In this document: one piece after another, positions 1 to 9,968 of the stretch | How the letters are laid out: every line of letters begins with the position of its first letter | Numbering within the stretch: the stretch's first letter is position 1 | NCBI RefSeq assembly: GCF_002993885.1 | Contig: NZ_PHFW01000004.1 | Location: forward strand, 1 to 64,000 | Source: Sphingopyxis lindanitolerans | GTDB taxonomy: Bacteria; Pseudomonadota; Alphaproteobacteria; Sphingomonadales; Sphingomonadaceae | Direction: 5' to 3' | DNA: 64,000 nucleotides | The notes under the pieces: generated by a model | The model's input: only the letters and a program-made list of their open reading frames with translations | What the model was told of the DNA's origin: nothing | The model's database searches: none | Translations under genes and position numbers: made by a program

Positions 1-126
1 TTTGGCATTGGGCCCTCGGCGCTGACGGAGGCCATGGGCATGCTCAACCACCATTTCGCAGCAGCCGCCTGATCGGCGCAGAGCGACAGCCTACCTCTGA
101 CTGCCGCCAATCTTTGCAACAGAGCC
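1..126 (+). mobile_element. IS6100 right-end remnant (IS6 family)
   Basis: The stretch is identical by eye to the right end of the complete IS6100 at 16270-17149. It holds the last 24 codons of the transposase with the stop at 70-72, then the terminal repeat TTTGCAACAGAGCC ending at 126. The rest of the element lies outside the window or is lost. Directly after the repeat begins an unrelated Tn3 transposase remnant. The three IS6100 ends in this window all point the same way. Confidence 0.93.
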
Positions 127-620
127 CATCGATCATGCTCGAACGGCTCGGCGCCTACCCGCGCGCCAACGGCTTGGCACTGGCATTGCGCGAGATCGGT
201 CGCGTCGAACGCACGCTGTTCACGCTCGACTGGATCGAACAGCCCGAACAGCGTCGCCGCGCCACCCGCGAACTCAATAAGGGAGAAGCAGAAAATGCAC
301 TGAAACGCGCCATTTTCTTCCACCGCATCGGCCGTATCCGCGATCACGCGCTGCAAGCCCAGAGCCATCGTGCGAGCGCGCTTAATCTCGTCGCCGGTGC
401 CATAGTCCTGTGGAACACGACCTACTTGCAAGCCGCCCGGATGCATCTCGCCAACCTTGGCCGACCGGTCCCGCCGGACTTGCTCCAACACCTATCGCCG
501 CTCGGCTGGCAGCACATCAACCTCACCGGGGATTACCTCTGGACCGATCCCGATGCGCCGTCCACCGCGCTCAGGCCGCTCCGCCTCATGCGCGCCGTCG
601 AAGGTCTGGCAAAACCTTAG
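127..620 (+). pseudogene. Tn3-family transposase, C-terminal remnant
   Basis: About 163 residues match the C-terminal part of Tn3-family DDE transposases: the region around ERTLFTLDW, the LNKGEA stretch, the AIVLWNT helix, and the [16 protein letters not shown] signature near the end. Full-length Tn3 transposases have about 950-1000 residues, so more than 80% is missing. The reading frame runs in from the IS6100 repeat, so any methionine there is accidental and the gene is dead. The IS6100 end is the likely cause of the truncation. No resolvase or 38-bp Tn3 terminal repeat was seen nearby. Confidence 0.85.
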
Positions 621-648
621 ACCCGATGACTGCGGGAAGCCTTTGCGG

Positions 649-1855
649 CTCAAATCTGAGATGTTGACGGTGGAGTAGTCAGCAACGGAGGCGAGTCATG
701 TCGAATGTGGCGAAGTATATCGGGCTGGATGTGCACAAGGCGACCATCGCGGTCGCGGTTGCGGAAGGCGGGCCCGGAGGCGAGGTCCGCTTCGTCGGTA
801 CCGTAGCCAACGATGACGATGAGGTCAGGAAGCTGGTCAAACGACTGGCAACACCAGGCGCGACGCTGAGCTTCTGCTACGAGGCAGGGCCTTGCGGCTA
901 CGGGTTGCAACGGTTGCTGATCAAGCTCGGGCAGCCGTGTATCGTGATCGCACCGTCGATGATGCCGAGACGGCCCGGCGACCATGTGAAGACGGACCGG
1001 CGAGACGCGATGACGTTGGCGCGCCTGTTGCGGGCGGGGGAACTGACGGCGATCTGGGTGCCGGATGAGGCACATGAGGCGGTGCGCGATCTAATCCGCG
1101 CGCGACGCAGTGCCCAGGAAGATGCGACTGCAGCCAAACAGACTGTCCGTAGCTTCCTCCTTCGGCATGATCGTCGTTTTGAAGGACGGTCTGCATGGAC
1201 GAAAATGTATTGGCGCTGGCTATCGGAACAGCGCTTTGATTATCCGCATCAACAACTGGCGTTTGAGGAGCTTCAGAAGCGGGTGCTGGAAGCGCAGGCC
1301 CGCGTCGTCCGTCTCGAGTCCGCGCTCGGCGAGGCGGTAGCGTCGTGGCATTTCGCCCCATTGGTGCGCGGACTTCAGGCCTTGCGCGGCATCAAACTGG
1401 TCAGCGCTGCCACGCTGGTGGCCGAGGTCGGCGACCTTACCCGCTTTGATAATCCCAAGCAGCTGATGGCATATGTCGGCCTCGTGCCCTCCGAGCACTC
1501 CAGTGGCGCGCGTACCCATCGCGGTCGCATCACCCGTGCTGGGAATGCGCAGGCACGCACCACGCTCATCGAGGCAGGCTGGTCGTACCGGCTGCCGGCG
1601 CGCGAGGAGCGGCGCTACCGGGAACGCGTCGCCGATCTGCCGGAGGAGGTTCAAGCTATCGGCTGGAAAGCCCAGGTGCGACTGTGTCAGCGTTTCCGTC
1701 GATTGTCGGCGACAGGTAAGCCGCAACCGAAGGTGACGACCGCGATCGCGCGCGAACTGGTCGGCTATGCCTGGGATATCGCACGCCGGATGGCGCCTGC
1801 GATGGCCAACTAATTTCGCCTTGTCCGCCGTCAGCACCAATGGCACAGATTTGAG
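649..1855 (+). mobile_element. IS110-family element (IS1111-like), provisional bounds
   Basis: One transposase gene is flanked by a short inverted repeat, CTCAAATCTG at 649-658 and CAGATTTGAG at 1846-1855. IS110-family elements of the IS1111 subgroup carry subterminal, not terminal, inverted repeats, so the true ends should lie slightly outside these coordinates. The left side abuts the Tn3 remnant and the right side abuts an IS3-family element. No target duplication is expected for this family. Confidence 0.6.
698..1813 (+). CDS. IS110-family transposase (DEDD recombinase)
   Basis: The 371-residue protein has the two-part IS110 build. The N-terminal RuvC-like DEDD domain shows the first acidic residue in IGLDVHK (Asp11), a YEAGPCGYGL motif near residue 67 and KTDRRDA near residue 99. 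The C-terminal transposase_20 domain (about residues 230-320) contains LRGIKLVSA, GLVPSEHSSG and GRITRAGN, where the serine nucleophile of this family lies. Length is normal for the family and no lesion is visible, so the gene may be functional. A purine-rich ribosome site, AACGGAGGCG, precedes the ATG. Confidence 0.93.
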   Translation: MSNVAKYIGLDVHKATIAVAVAEGGPGGEVRFVGTVANDDDEVRKLVKRLATPGATLSFCYEAGPCGYGLQRLLIKLGQPCIVIAPSMMPRRPGDHVKTDRRDAMTLARLLRAGELTAIWVPDEAHEAVRDLIRARRSAQEDATAAKQTVRSFLLRHDRRFEGRSAWTKMYWRWLSEQRFDYPHQQLAFEELQKRVLEAQARVVRLESALGEAVASWHFAPLVRGLQALRGIKLVSAATLVAEVGDLTRFDNPKQLMAYVGLVPSEHSSGARTHRGRITRAGNAQARTTLIEAGWSYRLPAREERRYRERVADLPEEVQAIGWKAQVRLCQRFRRLSATGKPQPKVTTAIARELVGYAWDIARRMAPAMAN

Positions 1856-1865
1856 GTTGTGAATT

Positions 1866-1926
1866 AAGGAGTGTTGGGGCTTCGTCGTAGTGACGAAGGA
1901 ACGAAGATGAAGCCCCAACACTCCTT
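1866..1926. repeat. 18-bp perfect inverted repeat over IS3 orfA start
   Basis: AAGGAGTGTTGGGGCTTC (1866-1883) is repeated exactly in inverted orientation at 1909-1926, with a 25-nt loop. The loop holds the probable Shine-Dalgarno (GAAGGA) and the first two bases of the orfA start codon at 1907. If transcribed, the stem would wrap the start site. It may also include the left end of the IS3 element. Confidence 0.85.
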
Positions 1927-2293
1927 GAAAAAATCGCCAGCCAAGCCCCCTGCTGAGCGGGTGGTGAAGGACATCCGGCGGGCAACCCGTCGGCACTTCT
2001 CGGCCGAGGACAAGATCCGCATCGTGCTGGATGGGCTGCGCGGTGAAGACAGCATTGCCGAGCTGTGCCGCAAGGAAGGCATCGCCCAGAGCCTGTACTA
2101 CACCTGGTCGAAGGAGTTCATGGAGGCCGGCAAGCGTCGGTTGGCGGGTGACACGGCTCGTGCCGCGACCAGCGGCGAGGTGCAGGATCTGCGCCGCGAA
2201 GCGCGCGCCCTGAAGGAATGCGTGGCTGACCTGACGCTCGAAAACCGACTGCTCAAAAAAAGCATGATCGCGGATGGGGGCGACGAAGAATGA
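1907..2293 (+). CDS. IS3-family transposase OrfA (HTH protein)
   Basis: A 128-residue protein with an N-terminal helix-turn-helix of the transposase_8 type (FSAEDKIRIVLDGLRGEDSI followed by AELCRKEGI and YYTWSKEF) and a C-terminal leucine-rich coiled coil (VADLTLENRLLKKSM) typical of IS3 OrfA. The ATG at 1907 is chosen because GAAGGA lies seven bases upstream; a longer frame starts at 1871 without a ribosome site. Its stop overlaps the orfB start in an ATGA arrangement at 2290-2293. That implies translational coupling, not the usual frameshift. Confidence 0.88.
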   Translation: MKPQHSLKKSPAKPPAERVVKDIRRATRRHFSAEDKIRIVLDGLRGEDSIAELCRKEGIAQSLYYTWSKEFMEAGKRRLAGDTARAATSGEVQDLRREARALKECVADLTLENRLLKKSMIADGGDEE

Positions 2294-3150
2294 GGTATCC
2301 CGCATCGGAGAAGCTCGAGATCATCAGGATCGTCGAGCAGTCGCACCTGCCTGCCAAGCAGACGCTGGATCAGCTCGGCATCGCCCGTCGGACGTTCTAC
2401 CGCTGGTACGACCGGTTCCTAGAAGGCGGGCCGGAGGCACTGGAGGATCGGCCATCGGCACCGAGCCGGGTGTGGAACCGGATCCCGCCTGACATCCATG
2501 ATCAGATCATCGAACTGGCGCTGGAGCAGTCCGAGCTGAGCCCCCGGGAACTGGCGGTGCGGTTCACGGACGAGAAGCGCTACTTCGTGTCGGAAGCCAC
2601 GGTTTACCGCCTGCTGAAGGCCCATGACCTGATCACCAGCCCAGCCTATATGGTGATCAAGGCCGCCGATCAGTTCCACACCAAGACCACGCGGGTGAAC
2701 GAGATGTGGCAGACCGACTTCACCTACTTCAAGATTATCGGGTGGGGCTGGATGTACCTATCGACCGTGCTCGACGACTTCTCGCGCTACATCATCGCCT
2801 GGAAGCTTTGCACCAACATGCGCGCCGAGGACGTCACCGACACGCTGGACATGGCACTGGCCGCATCGGGCTGCGACAGCGCCACGGTGCTGCACAAGCC
2901 CAGACTGCTATCGGATAATGGCCCCAGCTACATTGCCAGCGAGCTGGCGGAATACATCGAGGCCCGGAAGATGAGCCACGTGCGCGGTGCCCCGCTACAC
3001 CCGCAGACCCAGGGCAAGATCGAACGCTGGCACCAGACCCTCAAGAACCGCATCCTGCTGGAAAACTACTTCCTGCCCGGCGACCTCGAGGCTCAGATCG
3101 AGGCCTTCGTCGAGCACTACAACAACCAGCGCTATCACGAGAGCCTGAAC
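2290..3150 (+). pseudogene. IS3-family transposase OrfB, cut by IS21 insertion
   Basis: The frame encodes an N-terminal HTH_21 region and an rve integrase domain. Catalytic positions are seen in MWQTDFTYF (first Asp), LSDNGPSY (second Asp) and the GKIERWHQTLKNR region (Glu). The protein follows the family up to NNQRYHESLN, then switches at 3151 into the terminal repeat of the IS21 element and stops at 3201. About 40-50 C-terminal residues and the right end of the IS3 element are missing. Because the DDE triad is upstream of the cut, residual activity cannot be excluded, but the element has lost one end. Confidence 0.88.
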
Positions 3151-3155
3151 TGTGA

Positions 3156-3211
3156 ATCGGCGTGCAAAAAGGACCCCGTTAGCGGGGTGATCGGCGTCTA
3201 AAAGGGACCCC
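3156..3211. repeat. IS21 left-end tandem terminal repeats
   Basis: Two 22-bp copies lie at 3156-3177 and 3190-3211 and share the pattern ATCGGCG-N2-YAAAARGGACCCC. They are inverted relative to the pair at 5614-5659. In IS21-family elements such repeats are transposase-binding sites. Confidence 0.85.
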
Positions 3212-3262
3212 TCATTTCGATAGCTTACACAGCCGCGTGGAAGTTCATGCGGCGAGATCGGG

Positions 3263-4777
3263 ATGTTGGTTTTGGAGACAGTGGTTCGTATCCGGCGTGA
3301 GTATGCCGGCGGGAAGGCGATCAAGGCGATCGCACGTGATCTGCATGTGTCGCGGAAGGTAATCCGCAAGGCGATCCGGGCGCCGGAAGGCGCATTTGAT
3401 TATCGACGCAAGGTTCAGCCGCTGCCGCGGATCGGTCCGTTTCAGGATCGGCTGGATGTGCTGCTGGAAGAGAACGAGTTACGGGGCCGACGTGACCGGC
3501 TTCGGATGACCCGTATCCACGACCTTCTGGTGCGTGAGGGTTTCGAGGGCTCTTACGATGCCGTGCGCCGCTATGCGGCACGGTGGAAGATCGAGCGGCG
3601 CAGGGATGTCGGAGACGGGACGACTGCCTTTATTCCGATGCTGTTCCAGCCCGGCGAGGCCTACCAGTTCGACTGGAGCCACGAGGATGTCGAGATCGCC
3701 GGCAAGCCGATGCGGGTAAAGGTCGCGCACATGCGGCTGTGCGCATCGCGGGCTGTGTATGTCCGGGCCTATCCACGCGAGACGCAGGAGATGCTGTTCG
3801 ACGCGCATGCGCGCGGCTTTGCCTTCTTCGGCGGCGTGCCCCGGCGCGGCATCTACGATAATATGAAGACGGCGGTGACGAGCGTGTTCACCGGCAAGGA
3901 CCGGGTGTTCAACCGGCGGTTCCTGATCATGGCCGACCATTATATGGTCGAGCCCACGGCCTGCTCGCCGGCGGCGGGATGGGAGAAGGGTCAGGTCGAG
4001 AACCAGGTGCAGACGATCCGAGGGCGTTTCTTCCAGCCCCGTCTGCGGTTCGCCAGCCTCGAGGAGCTCAATGGCTGGCTGGAAGCTGAGTGCCGACGCT
4101 GGGCCGAACGGCAGGCCCATCCTGAGCAGGGCGACCAGACCGTGGCGCAGATGCTGGAGATGGAACGTCCTGCATTACAGTCGATGCTTGGGCCGTTCGA
4201 CGGCTTCAACGAGAGCGAGCACGGCGTGTCGGGCACCTGCCTGATCAGCTACGATCGCAACCGTTACTCGGTCCTCTCGACGGTGGCGCGGCGCACGGTG
4301 CAGGTTCGGGCCTATGCCGACCGCATTGTCGTGCGATGCGGCGATGAGGTCGTCGCTGAGCATCCCCGCTTCTTCGGGCGGAACCGCACCATCTATGATC
4401 CCTGGCACTATCTGCCGGTGCTGGCCCGCAAGCCCGGCGCTTTACGCAACGGCGCACCCTTCCAGGACTGGGAACTGCCGCCGGCGCTCGCCCGGTTGCG
4501 ACGCAAGCTGGGCAACGGCGATGATGCCGACCGGCGGTTCGTGCGCGTGCTGGCGGCCGTGCTGACCGATGGCCTGGAACTCGTCGAAGCCGCCGTGCGG
4601 GAGGCACTGGCAACCGGCACGGCGAGCGACGACTTGATCCTCAATATCCTGGCACGGCGCCGCGAACCGCCGCGACCGCTGACGATCGTCACGTCGGAGG
4701 ACAATGCCCTGCGGCATCCGCCGATCGCCGACTGTGCCCGTTACGACCAACTGAGGAACTTCCATGCAGCGGCATGA
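3263..4777 (+). CDS. istA: IS21-family transposase IstA
   Basis: The 504-residue protein starts with a helix-turn-helix ([19 protein letters not shown], residues 20-40), followed by an rve/DDE integrase core. Asp is in [12 protein letters not shown] near residue 137, the second acidic site in YDNMKTAV near residue 200, and Glu in [10 protein letters not shown] near residue 247. Length is normal. The gene overlaps istB by 14 bp, the usual arrangement, so the two should be co-translated. No lesions are visible and the element appears intact. Confidence 0.94.
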   Translation: MLVLETVVRIRREYAGGKAIKAIARDLHVSRKVIRKAIRAPEGAFDYRRKVQPLPRIGPFQDRLDVLLEENELRGRRDRLRMTRIHDLLVREGFEGSYDAVRRYAARWKIERRRDVGDGTTAFIPMLFQPGEAYQFDWSHEDVEIAGKPMRVKVAHMRLCASRAVYVRAYPRETQEMLFDAHARGFAFFGGVPRRGIYDNMKTAVTSVFTGKDRVFNRRFLIMADHYMVEPTACSPAAGWEKGQVENQVQTIRGRFFQPRLRFASLEELNGWLEAECRRWAERQAHPEQGDQTVAQMLEMERPALQSMLGPFDGFNESEHGVSGTCLISYDRNRYSVLSTVARRTVQVRAYADRIVVRCGDEVVAEHPRFFGRNRTIYDPWHYLPVLARKPGALRNGAPFQDWELPPALARLRRKLGNGDDADRRFVRVLAAVLTDGLELVEAAVREALATGTASDDLILNILARRREPPRPLTIVTSEDNALRHPPIADCARYDQLRNFHAAA

Positions 4778-5492
4778 CATGATCGACGCGATGCGTGGGC
4801 TCGGACTCAAAGGGATGGCCGGCGCGTTCGATGAGGCCGTCACCACAGGGCTTCAGCGCCAGCGCACGACGATGGAGATACTGACCGATCTGCTGCGTGC
4901 GGAGGCAACGCACCGCCACGCCGCCTCGATCCGATACCGGATGGCGGCCGCCAAGCTGCCGGTGGTGAAGGACATTGATGCTTTCCTCTTCGAGGGGACG
5001 CCGATCAACGAGGGGCTGGTCCGTTCGCTGCACGGCGGGGCGTTCCTGCCCGCACGGCGCAATGTCGTCCTGGTCGGTGGCACCGGCACCGGCAAGACCC
5101 ATCTGGCCATCGCCATCACCGCCAATGTCGTCCGCGCTGGAGCGCGGGGGCGTTACTTCAACACCGTGGATCTGGTGACCCGCCTCGAAGAGGAAGCCCG
5201 GATCGGCAAAAGCGGCGCGCTTGCCGCCCAGCTCTCTCGCCTCGACCTCGTCGTGCTCGATGAGCTTGGCTATCTTCCCTTCGCCCGTTCAGGCGGGCAG
5301 TTGCTGTTCCATCTGGTCAGCAAACTTTACGAGCAAACCAGCGTCATCATCACGACCAACCTGGCGTTCGGGGAATGGCCGACGGTGTTCGGCGACCCCA
5401 AGATGACCACCGCTCTCCTCGATCGCGTCACCCACCATTGCGACATCATCGAGACCGGCAATGACAGCTGGCGCTTCAAAAACCGAAACTGA
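4764..5492 (+). CDS. istB: IS21-family ATPase IstB
   Basis: The 242-residue AAA+ ATPase assists IstA in target selection. Walker A is GGTGTGKTH (about residues 106-114), Walker B is [14 protein letters not shown] (about 158-171), and the sensor region is [10 protein letters not shown]. It is slightly shorter than many IstB proteins (about 250-260), but all nucleotide-binding motifs are present. It begins inside the end of istA at the ATG of ATGCAGCGGCATGAC. Confidence 0.94.
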   Translation: MQRHDMIDAMRGLGLKGMAGAFDEAVTTGLQRQRTTMEILTDLLRAEATHRHAASIRYRMAAAKLPVVKDIDAFLFEGTPINEGLVRSLHGGAFLPARRNVVLVGGTGTGKTHLAIAITANVVRAGARGRYFNTVDLVTRLEEEARIGKSGALAAQLSRLDLVVLDELGYLPFARSGGQLLFHLVSKLYEQTSVIITTNLAFGEWPTVFGDPKMTTALLDRVTHHCDIIETGNDSWRFKNRN

Positions 5493-5613
5493 TCCCCGCC
5501 GCACGCCGCGATTAAGATGCTTTGCGCTGCGCGCGCCTCCGGTCGGGCTCCGCCCTCCCTACGCCGCGCGCAGCGCAAGGCGCGTTCCTCGACCGTCCTG
5601 CCATCGTTGAGAG

Positions 5614-5659
5614 GGGGTCCCTTTTGCGCGCCGATCGGGGGTCCCGTTTGCACGCCGAT
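5614..5659. repeat. IS21 right-end tandem terminal repeats
   Basis: Two 22-bp repeats at 5614-5635 and 5638-5659 begin GGGGTCCC and end GCCGAT. They are inverted copies of the left-end pair. About 120 bp of GC-rich sequence separates the istB stop from this end and shows no gene. Confidence 0.85.
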
Positions 5660-5663
5660 TGAC

Positions 5664-5877
5664 AGTCATGCGAGCCCTGCGCAAAGGACAGGCTCGCCCC
5701 TGGTGCCTGCAGCCCGGCATCAGGGGCGAGGTGCGCCTTGTGGAGAGAGCTTTTGGCATTGGGCCCTCGGCGCTGACGGAGGCCATGGGCATGCTCAACC
5801 ACCATTTCGCAGCAGCCGCCTGATCGGCGCAGAGCGACAGCCTACCTCTGACTGCCGCCAATCTTTGCAACAGAGCC
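5664..5877 (+). mobile_element. IS6100 right-end remnant, 214 bp
   Basis: From 5664 the sequence matches the interior of IS6100 tnpA (frame resumes at a valine-methionine-arginine codon run), continues to the transposase stop at 5821-5823 and ends in the 14-bp terminal repeat at 5864-5877. The first 666 bp of the element are missing and replaced by the right end of the IS21 element. Any protein from this remnant would lack the whole DDE core. Confidence 0.93.
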
Positions 5878-5895
5878 AGCGAAGATTGCTCAATT

Positions 5896-6147
5896 TTAGG
5901 GGTTTGTGTGACCGGCCAACAGATCAACGACGGTGGTTTGCAACCCCTTGGCCATCTCCTCCAGAACCTCCAGAGTCGGGTTGGCCTTGGCTTGTTCGAT
6001 AAGCGAGATATGCGAGGCTGCGATGCCGGTCCGCTCCGCAAGTTCGGCCTGTGAGATGGCCAGATCGGCACGGCGACGCTTGCAATTTTCTGCCAACAGT
6101 TTCGCTAGCTCTGACGCTGCCTCATCCAGCCTCAAATATCGAGCCAT
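5896..6147 (-). CDS. XRE-family helix-turn-helix regulator
   Basis: An 83-residue single-domain protein with a Cro/CI-type HTH: ISQAELAERTGIAASHISLIEQAKANPTLEVLEEMAKGLQ spans residues about 30-70, with the recognition helix around GIAASHISLIE. This size is common for plasmid or phage regulators and toxin-antitoxin partners. No toxin gene is obvious beside it. It ends 18 bp from the IS6100 end and diverges from the gene at 6292, with a 144-bp shared regulatory gap. Confidence 0.85.
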   Translation of the reverse strand: MARYLRLDEAASELAKLLAENCKRRRADLAISQAELAERTGIAASHISLIEQAKANPTLEVLEEMAKGLQTTVVDLLAGHTNP

Positions 6148-6261
6148 AGGGTCGTCCCGTCCGTCGTTCGCAAGCGTCCAATCCTTCCAGAGTCCGGAGG
6201 TATAACGCCCTGTGCGGCCAACGCGACAATATCTGATTAACTACCTTTTATAGTCACCTCT

Positions 6262-6290
6262 TTGACAAGAACAGCGAGTCGCCATATCGC
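6262..6290 (+). promoter_or_regulatory. Candidate sigma-70 promoter
   Basis: TTGACA at 6262-6267 and TATCGC at 6285-6290 are separated by exactly 17 bp. The predicted start of transcription falls near 6297, at or next to the ATG at 6298, so the downstream message could be almost leaderless. Confidence 0.45.
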
Positions 6291-6291
6291 A

Positions 6292-6741
6292 ATGAACATG
6301 GCGCGTCGCACACGATCGAACCGGATTCCTATCACACCCGCTGCCTGTATGCGGCGCAAACGGCTAGCATTGGCTACCGCCGACTTCGTGCAGTGCAAGC
6401 TACAGATCCCGGTCAGCTTCGGTCGGCGTCTAAGTCATCTCAAACTCCTCCATAATATGCGCGGCCTGGACAGTGTGGTTTCCGCGATGATCCGCAAGGC
6501 GATGGCGATCTACTCCGCCGACGAACTGGTGGCACCGCCTCCGCCGACCGACCACGACAAGCTCAAGCAAGTCGCGCTTCATATCCCCAGCGAGCACTAT
6601 GCTTTCCTTGAGGCGATCGCTCACAGGAACAGGGGCATCAATCTCGGTATCGCCTTGGAAACCATCGGTAGCTACGTGAACGATCTGACGCCGATGCCGT
6701 CGCAGCTCTCGCTAATCGAGCATTGGGAACGAACCGCTTAA
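6292..6741 (+). CDS. Unknown protein with two ribbon-helix-helix-like repeats
   Basis: The 149-residue product has a basic N-terminus and two segments that look like copies of one another. Residues about 35-70 carry LQIPVSFGRRLSHLKLLHNMRG, and residues about 96-130 carry LHIPSEHYAFLEAIAHRNRG. Both follow a beta-strand-IP-helix-N-x-RG-helix pattern reminiscent of ribbon-helix-helix proteins. A proline-rich linker (VAPPPPTD) separates them. I do not recognise a named family. ATGs at 6292 and 6298 and a TTG at 6262 are possible starts; the promoter-like sequence at 6262-6290 favours 6292 or 6298. A DNA-binding role is an inference. Confidence 0.6.
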   Translation: MNMARRTRSNRIPITPAACMRRKRLALATADFVQCKLQIPVSFGRRLSHLKLLHNMRGLDSVVSAMIRKAMAIYSADELVAPPPPTDHDKLKQVALHIPSEHYAFLEAIAHRNRGINLGIALETIGSYVNDLTPMPSQLSLIEHWERTA

Positions 6742-6810
6742 TCGCATCATCCGCCGAGCCCGCGATCTGGCTGCGTCGCGCGAGGGCGCTTGAGCGGCAA
6801 AATGGGGGGC

Positions 6811-7384
6811 TCATTCGTCAACTGGGCGTTGCATGCTGACGCGAGCACGCAATATTACCGAAAGAAGCGCAAGGGAGAAGGCGATCGCGATGACGGCGAA
6901 CAGATAGGCGATCATCGTATCGCGATAGATGAATGAGATGATCGCATTGGCCGCAGCGGGAGGATGAAGACGCCGTGTGACCAGCATTACGCCGCTCGCC
7001 AAGCCGACAGCAACTCCATAAGCGAGCGGACCAGGTGCCATCATGGCCGCGATCGCGAGTCCGCACAGCGCCGAAGAAATATGGCCGTACAGGATCGCGC
7101 TGGGCCGGGTTGGCGGCGTTCCTGACGTTCCAATTACCGTCGCAGTGCTCGAGGCGAGAGCCGTGATCACTAACGCGGACGAGAACGCCTGCGAGATCGC
7201 CACGAGCAGGCCGACGACGGCGCCCATGGCACTGCCGCCCGCGATCGCCGCCGTGATCGGTGGTGGGACGGATCGTCTGGATCGTTCTTCCGAGTCTCCG
7301 GCCACGAGCACACCGTTCGGCGCCGAGCCGCTCTCTACGTCGGCGACCTGCGCCGACTCGTCGGACAGAACCGACGTGTCCTGA

Positions 7385-7407
<23 letters not shown>
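6811..7407 (-). CDS. HPP-family membrane protein
   Basis: The 198-residue protein has a polar N-terminal tail of about 50 residues and then four or five hydrophobic segments. It contains the family signature LHPPAAANAI, which follows ASGVMLVTRR. HPP proteins are integral membrane proteins, some linked to nitrite transport; the substrate here cannot be told. The GTG at 7407 is chosen because AAGGA lies six bases upstream; a longer frame from an ATG at 7449 would overlap pcaF by 65 bp. It is the last gene of the leftward catB-pcaIJF unit and overlaps the 3' end of pcaF, so it is likely co-expressed. Confidence 0.8.
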
Positions 7408-8589
<1,182 letters not shown>

Positions 8590-8590
<1 letters not shown>

Positions 8591-9249
8591 CAGGCAATCG
8601 CCTTTTCGAAGGTGCTGGTATCGATCGCGGCGCCAGTCCTGGCCTTCACGTCGTCCACGCCGACCCCGGGCGCCAGCTCGATAAGACTGAGTCCGCCGGC
8701 CTTCTTGTCGCAGGCGATCACGGCGAGATCGGTGATAATCAGGTCGACAACCTGCCTGCCGGTGAGCGGCAGAGTGCAGCGTTCCAGAATCTTCGGCGCG
8801 CCCATCCTGCTGGTGTGATCCATGACCACGACCACGCGCTTGACACCCGCAACGAGGTCCATCGCGCCGCCCATACCCTTCACCATCTTCCCGGGGATGG
8901 TCCAGTTGGCGAGATCGCCGTTGGCGGCTACCTCCATCGCGCCGAGCACGGCCATGTCGATATGGCCGCCCCGGATCATCGCGAAGCTGTCGGCCGACGA
9001 AAAGAAACTCGACGTCGGAAGGGTGGTGATCGTCTGCTTGCCGGCGTTGATGAGATCAGGGTCCGCGTCGTCCAAATAGGGGAACGGCCCCATGCCGAGC
9101 ATCCCGTTCTCCGATTGCAGCGTCACGTCCAGCCCTTTGGGAATGTAGTTCGCCACCAGCGTCGGGATGCCGATGCCAAGATTGACGTAGAAGCCGTCTT
9201 GAAGCTCACCGGCGGCGCGAGCCGCCATTTCGTCGCGGGTCCAGACCAT
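8590..9249 (-). CDS. pcaJ: 3-oxoadipate CoA-transferase, subunit B
   Basis: The 219-residue beta subunit of a succinyl-CoA:3-oxoacid CoA-transferase carries the catalytic glutamate in the motif [13 protein letters not shown] (near residue 50). Its ATG at 9249 shares one base with the pcaI stop. A longer reading frame reaches 9519, but its extra part overlaps pcaI and has no family resemblance. It is closely similar to the second B subunit at 21369-22007, including the [20 protein letters not shown] start. Confidence 0.92.
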
Positions 9250-9959
9250 TATGCGGCCTCCCTTGCGCGTGTGGTGAGCTTCTCGATCCGCTTCTCGTTG
9301 ATCGTGCTCTTCACGATGCGGTCGACATAGATGCCCGGCGTGTGGATGCAGTCTGGATCGAGCGCGCCCGCTTCCACGATCTCTTCCACCTCGGCGACCG
9401 TCACCGTGCCGGCGGTCGCCATATTGGGATTGAAGTTGCGCGCGGTTTTGCGGAACATCAGATTGCCAGCCGGATCGGCCCTCCACGCCTTGACGATGGC
9501 GAGGTCGGCGCGCAGCCACGTCTCGCGCACATATTCCTCGCCCTCGAAGATCTCGGTGGGCTTGCCTTCGGCCACGATCGTCCCGACGCCGGTCCTGGTA
9601 TAGAAAGCAGGAATGCCCGCGCCGCCGGCGCGGATACGCTCGGCCAGTGTGCCCTGGGGGTTAAGCTCCAGCTCCAGCTCCCCCGACAGATATTGCTGCT
9701 CGAACAGTTTGTTCTCGCCCACATAAGAGGAGATCATTTTCCTGATCTGGCGGCTTTCGAGCAGCATCCACAGGCCGAAGCCGTCGGCACCGGCATTGTT
9801 CGAAATGACCGTCAGGCCCTTGACTCCAGACTTGCGGATTTCGGGGATGAGGCTTTCCGGATTGCCCGACAGGCCGAAGCCGCCGGACATGATCGTCATT
9901 CCGTCGAAGAGGACGCCGCGGAGCGCGTCGGCTGGCGCCGCGAAGATCTTGTTGGCCAC
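9249..9959 (-). CDS. pcaI: 3-oxoadipate CoA-transferase, subunit A
   Basis: The 236-residue alpha subunit contains the glycine-rich CoA-binding stretch [12 protein letters not shown] (about residues 24-35) and the [25 protein letters not shown] block typical of the PcaI/ScoA/AtoD family. With PcaJ it moves CoA from succinyl-CoA to 3-oxoadipate. It begins nine bases after the upstream cycloisomerase gene stops, so catB-pcaI-pcaJ-pcaF is one operon. A homologous pair lies at 21369-22726. Confidence 0.92.
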   Translation of the reverse strand: MANKIFAAPADALRGVLFDGMTIMSGGFGLSGNPESLIPEIRKSGVKGLTVISNNAGADGFGLWMLLESRQIRKMISSYVGENKLFEQQYLSGELELELNPQGTLAERIRAGGAGIPAFYTRTGVGTIVAEGKPTEIFEGEEYVRETWLRADLAIVKAWRADPAGNLMFRKTARNFNPNMATAGTVTVAEVEEIVEAGALDPDCIHTPGIYVDRIVKSTINEKRIEKLTTRAREAA

Positions 9960-9968
9960 GGCGAACCC

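Larger units (their letters stand above)
3151..5664 (+). mobile_element. IS21-family element
   Basis: This is a 2.5-kb element with istA and istB in overlapping frames. Both ends begin with a near-identical sequence (TGTGAATCGGCGTGCAAA at the left; the inverted right end reads TGTCAATCGGCGTGCAAA), and each end carries two tandem copies of a 22-bp repeat, typical of IS21 multiple terminal repeats. The left end lies inside IS3 orfB. The right end abuts the interior of IS6100. The two flanks are unrelated, so no target duplication survives. Confidence 0.9.

Noticed and set aside
114..620. Methionine inside the IS6100 repeat as start of an intact 168-residue gene
   Set aside because: The frame is the C-terminal end of a Tn3 transposase; the first codons belong to the IS6100 end, so the start is accidental.
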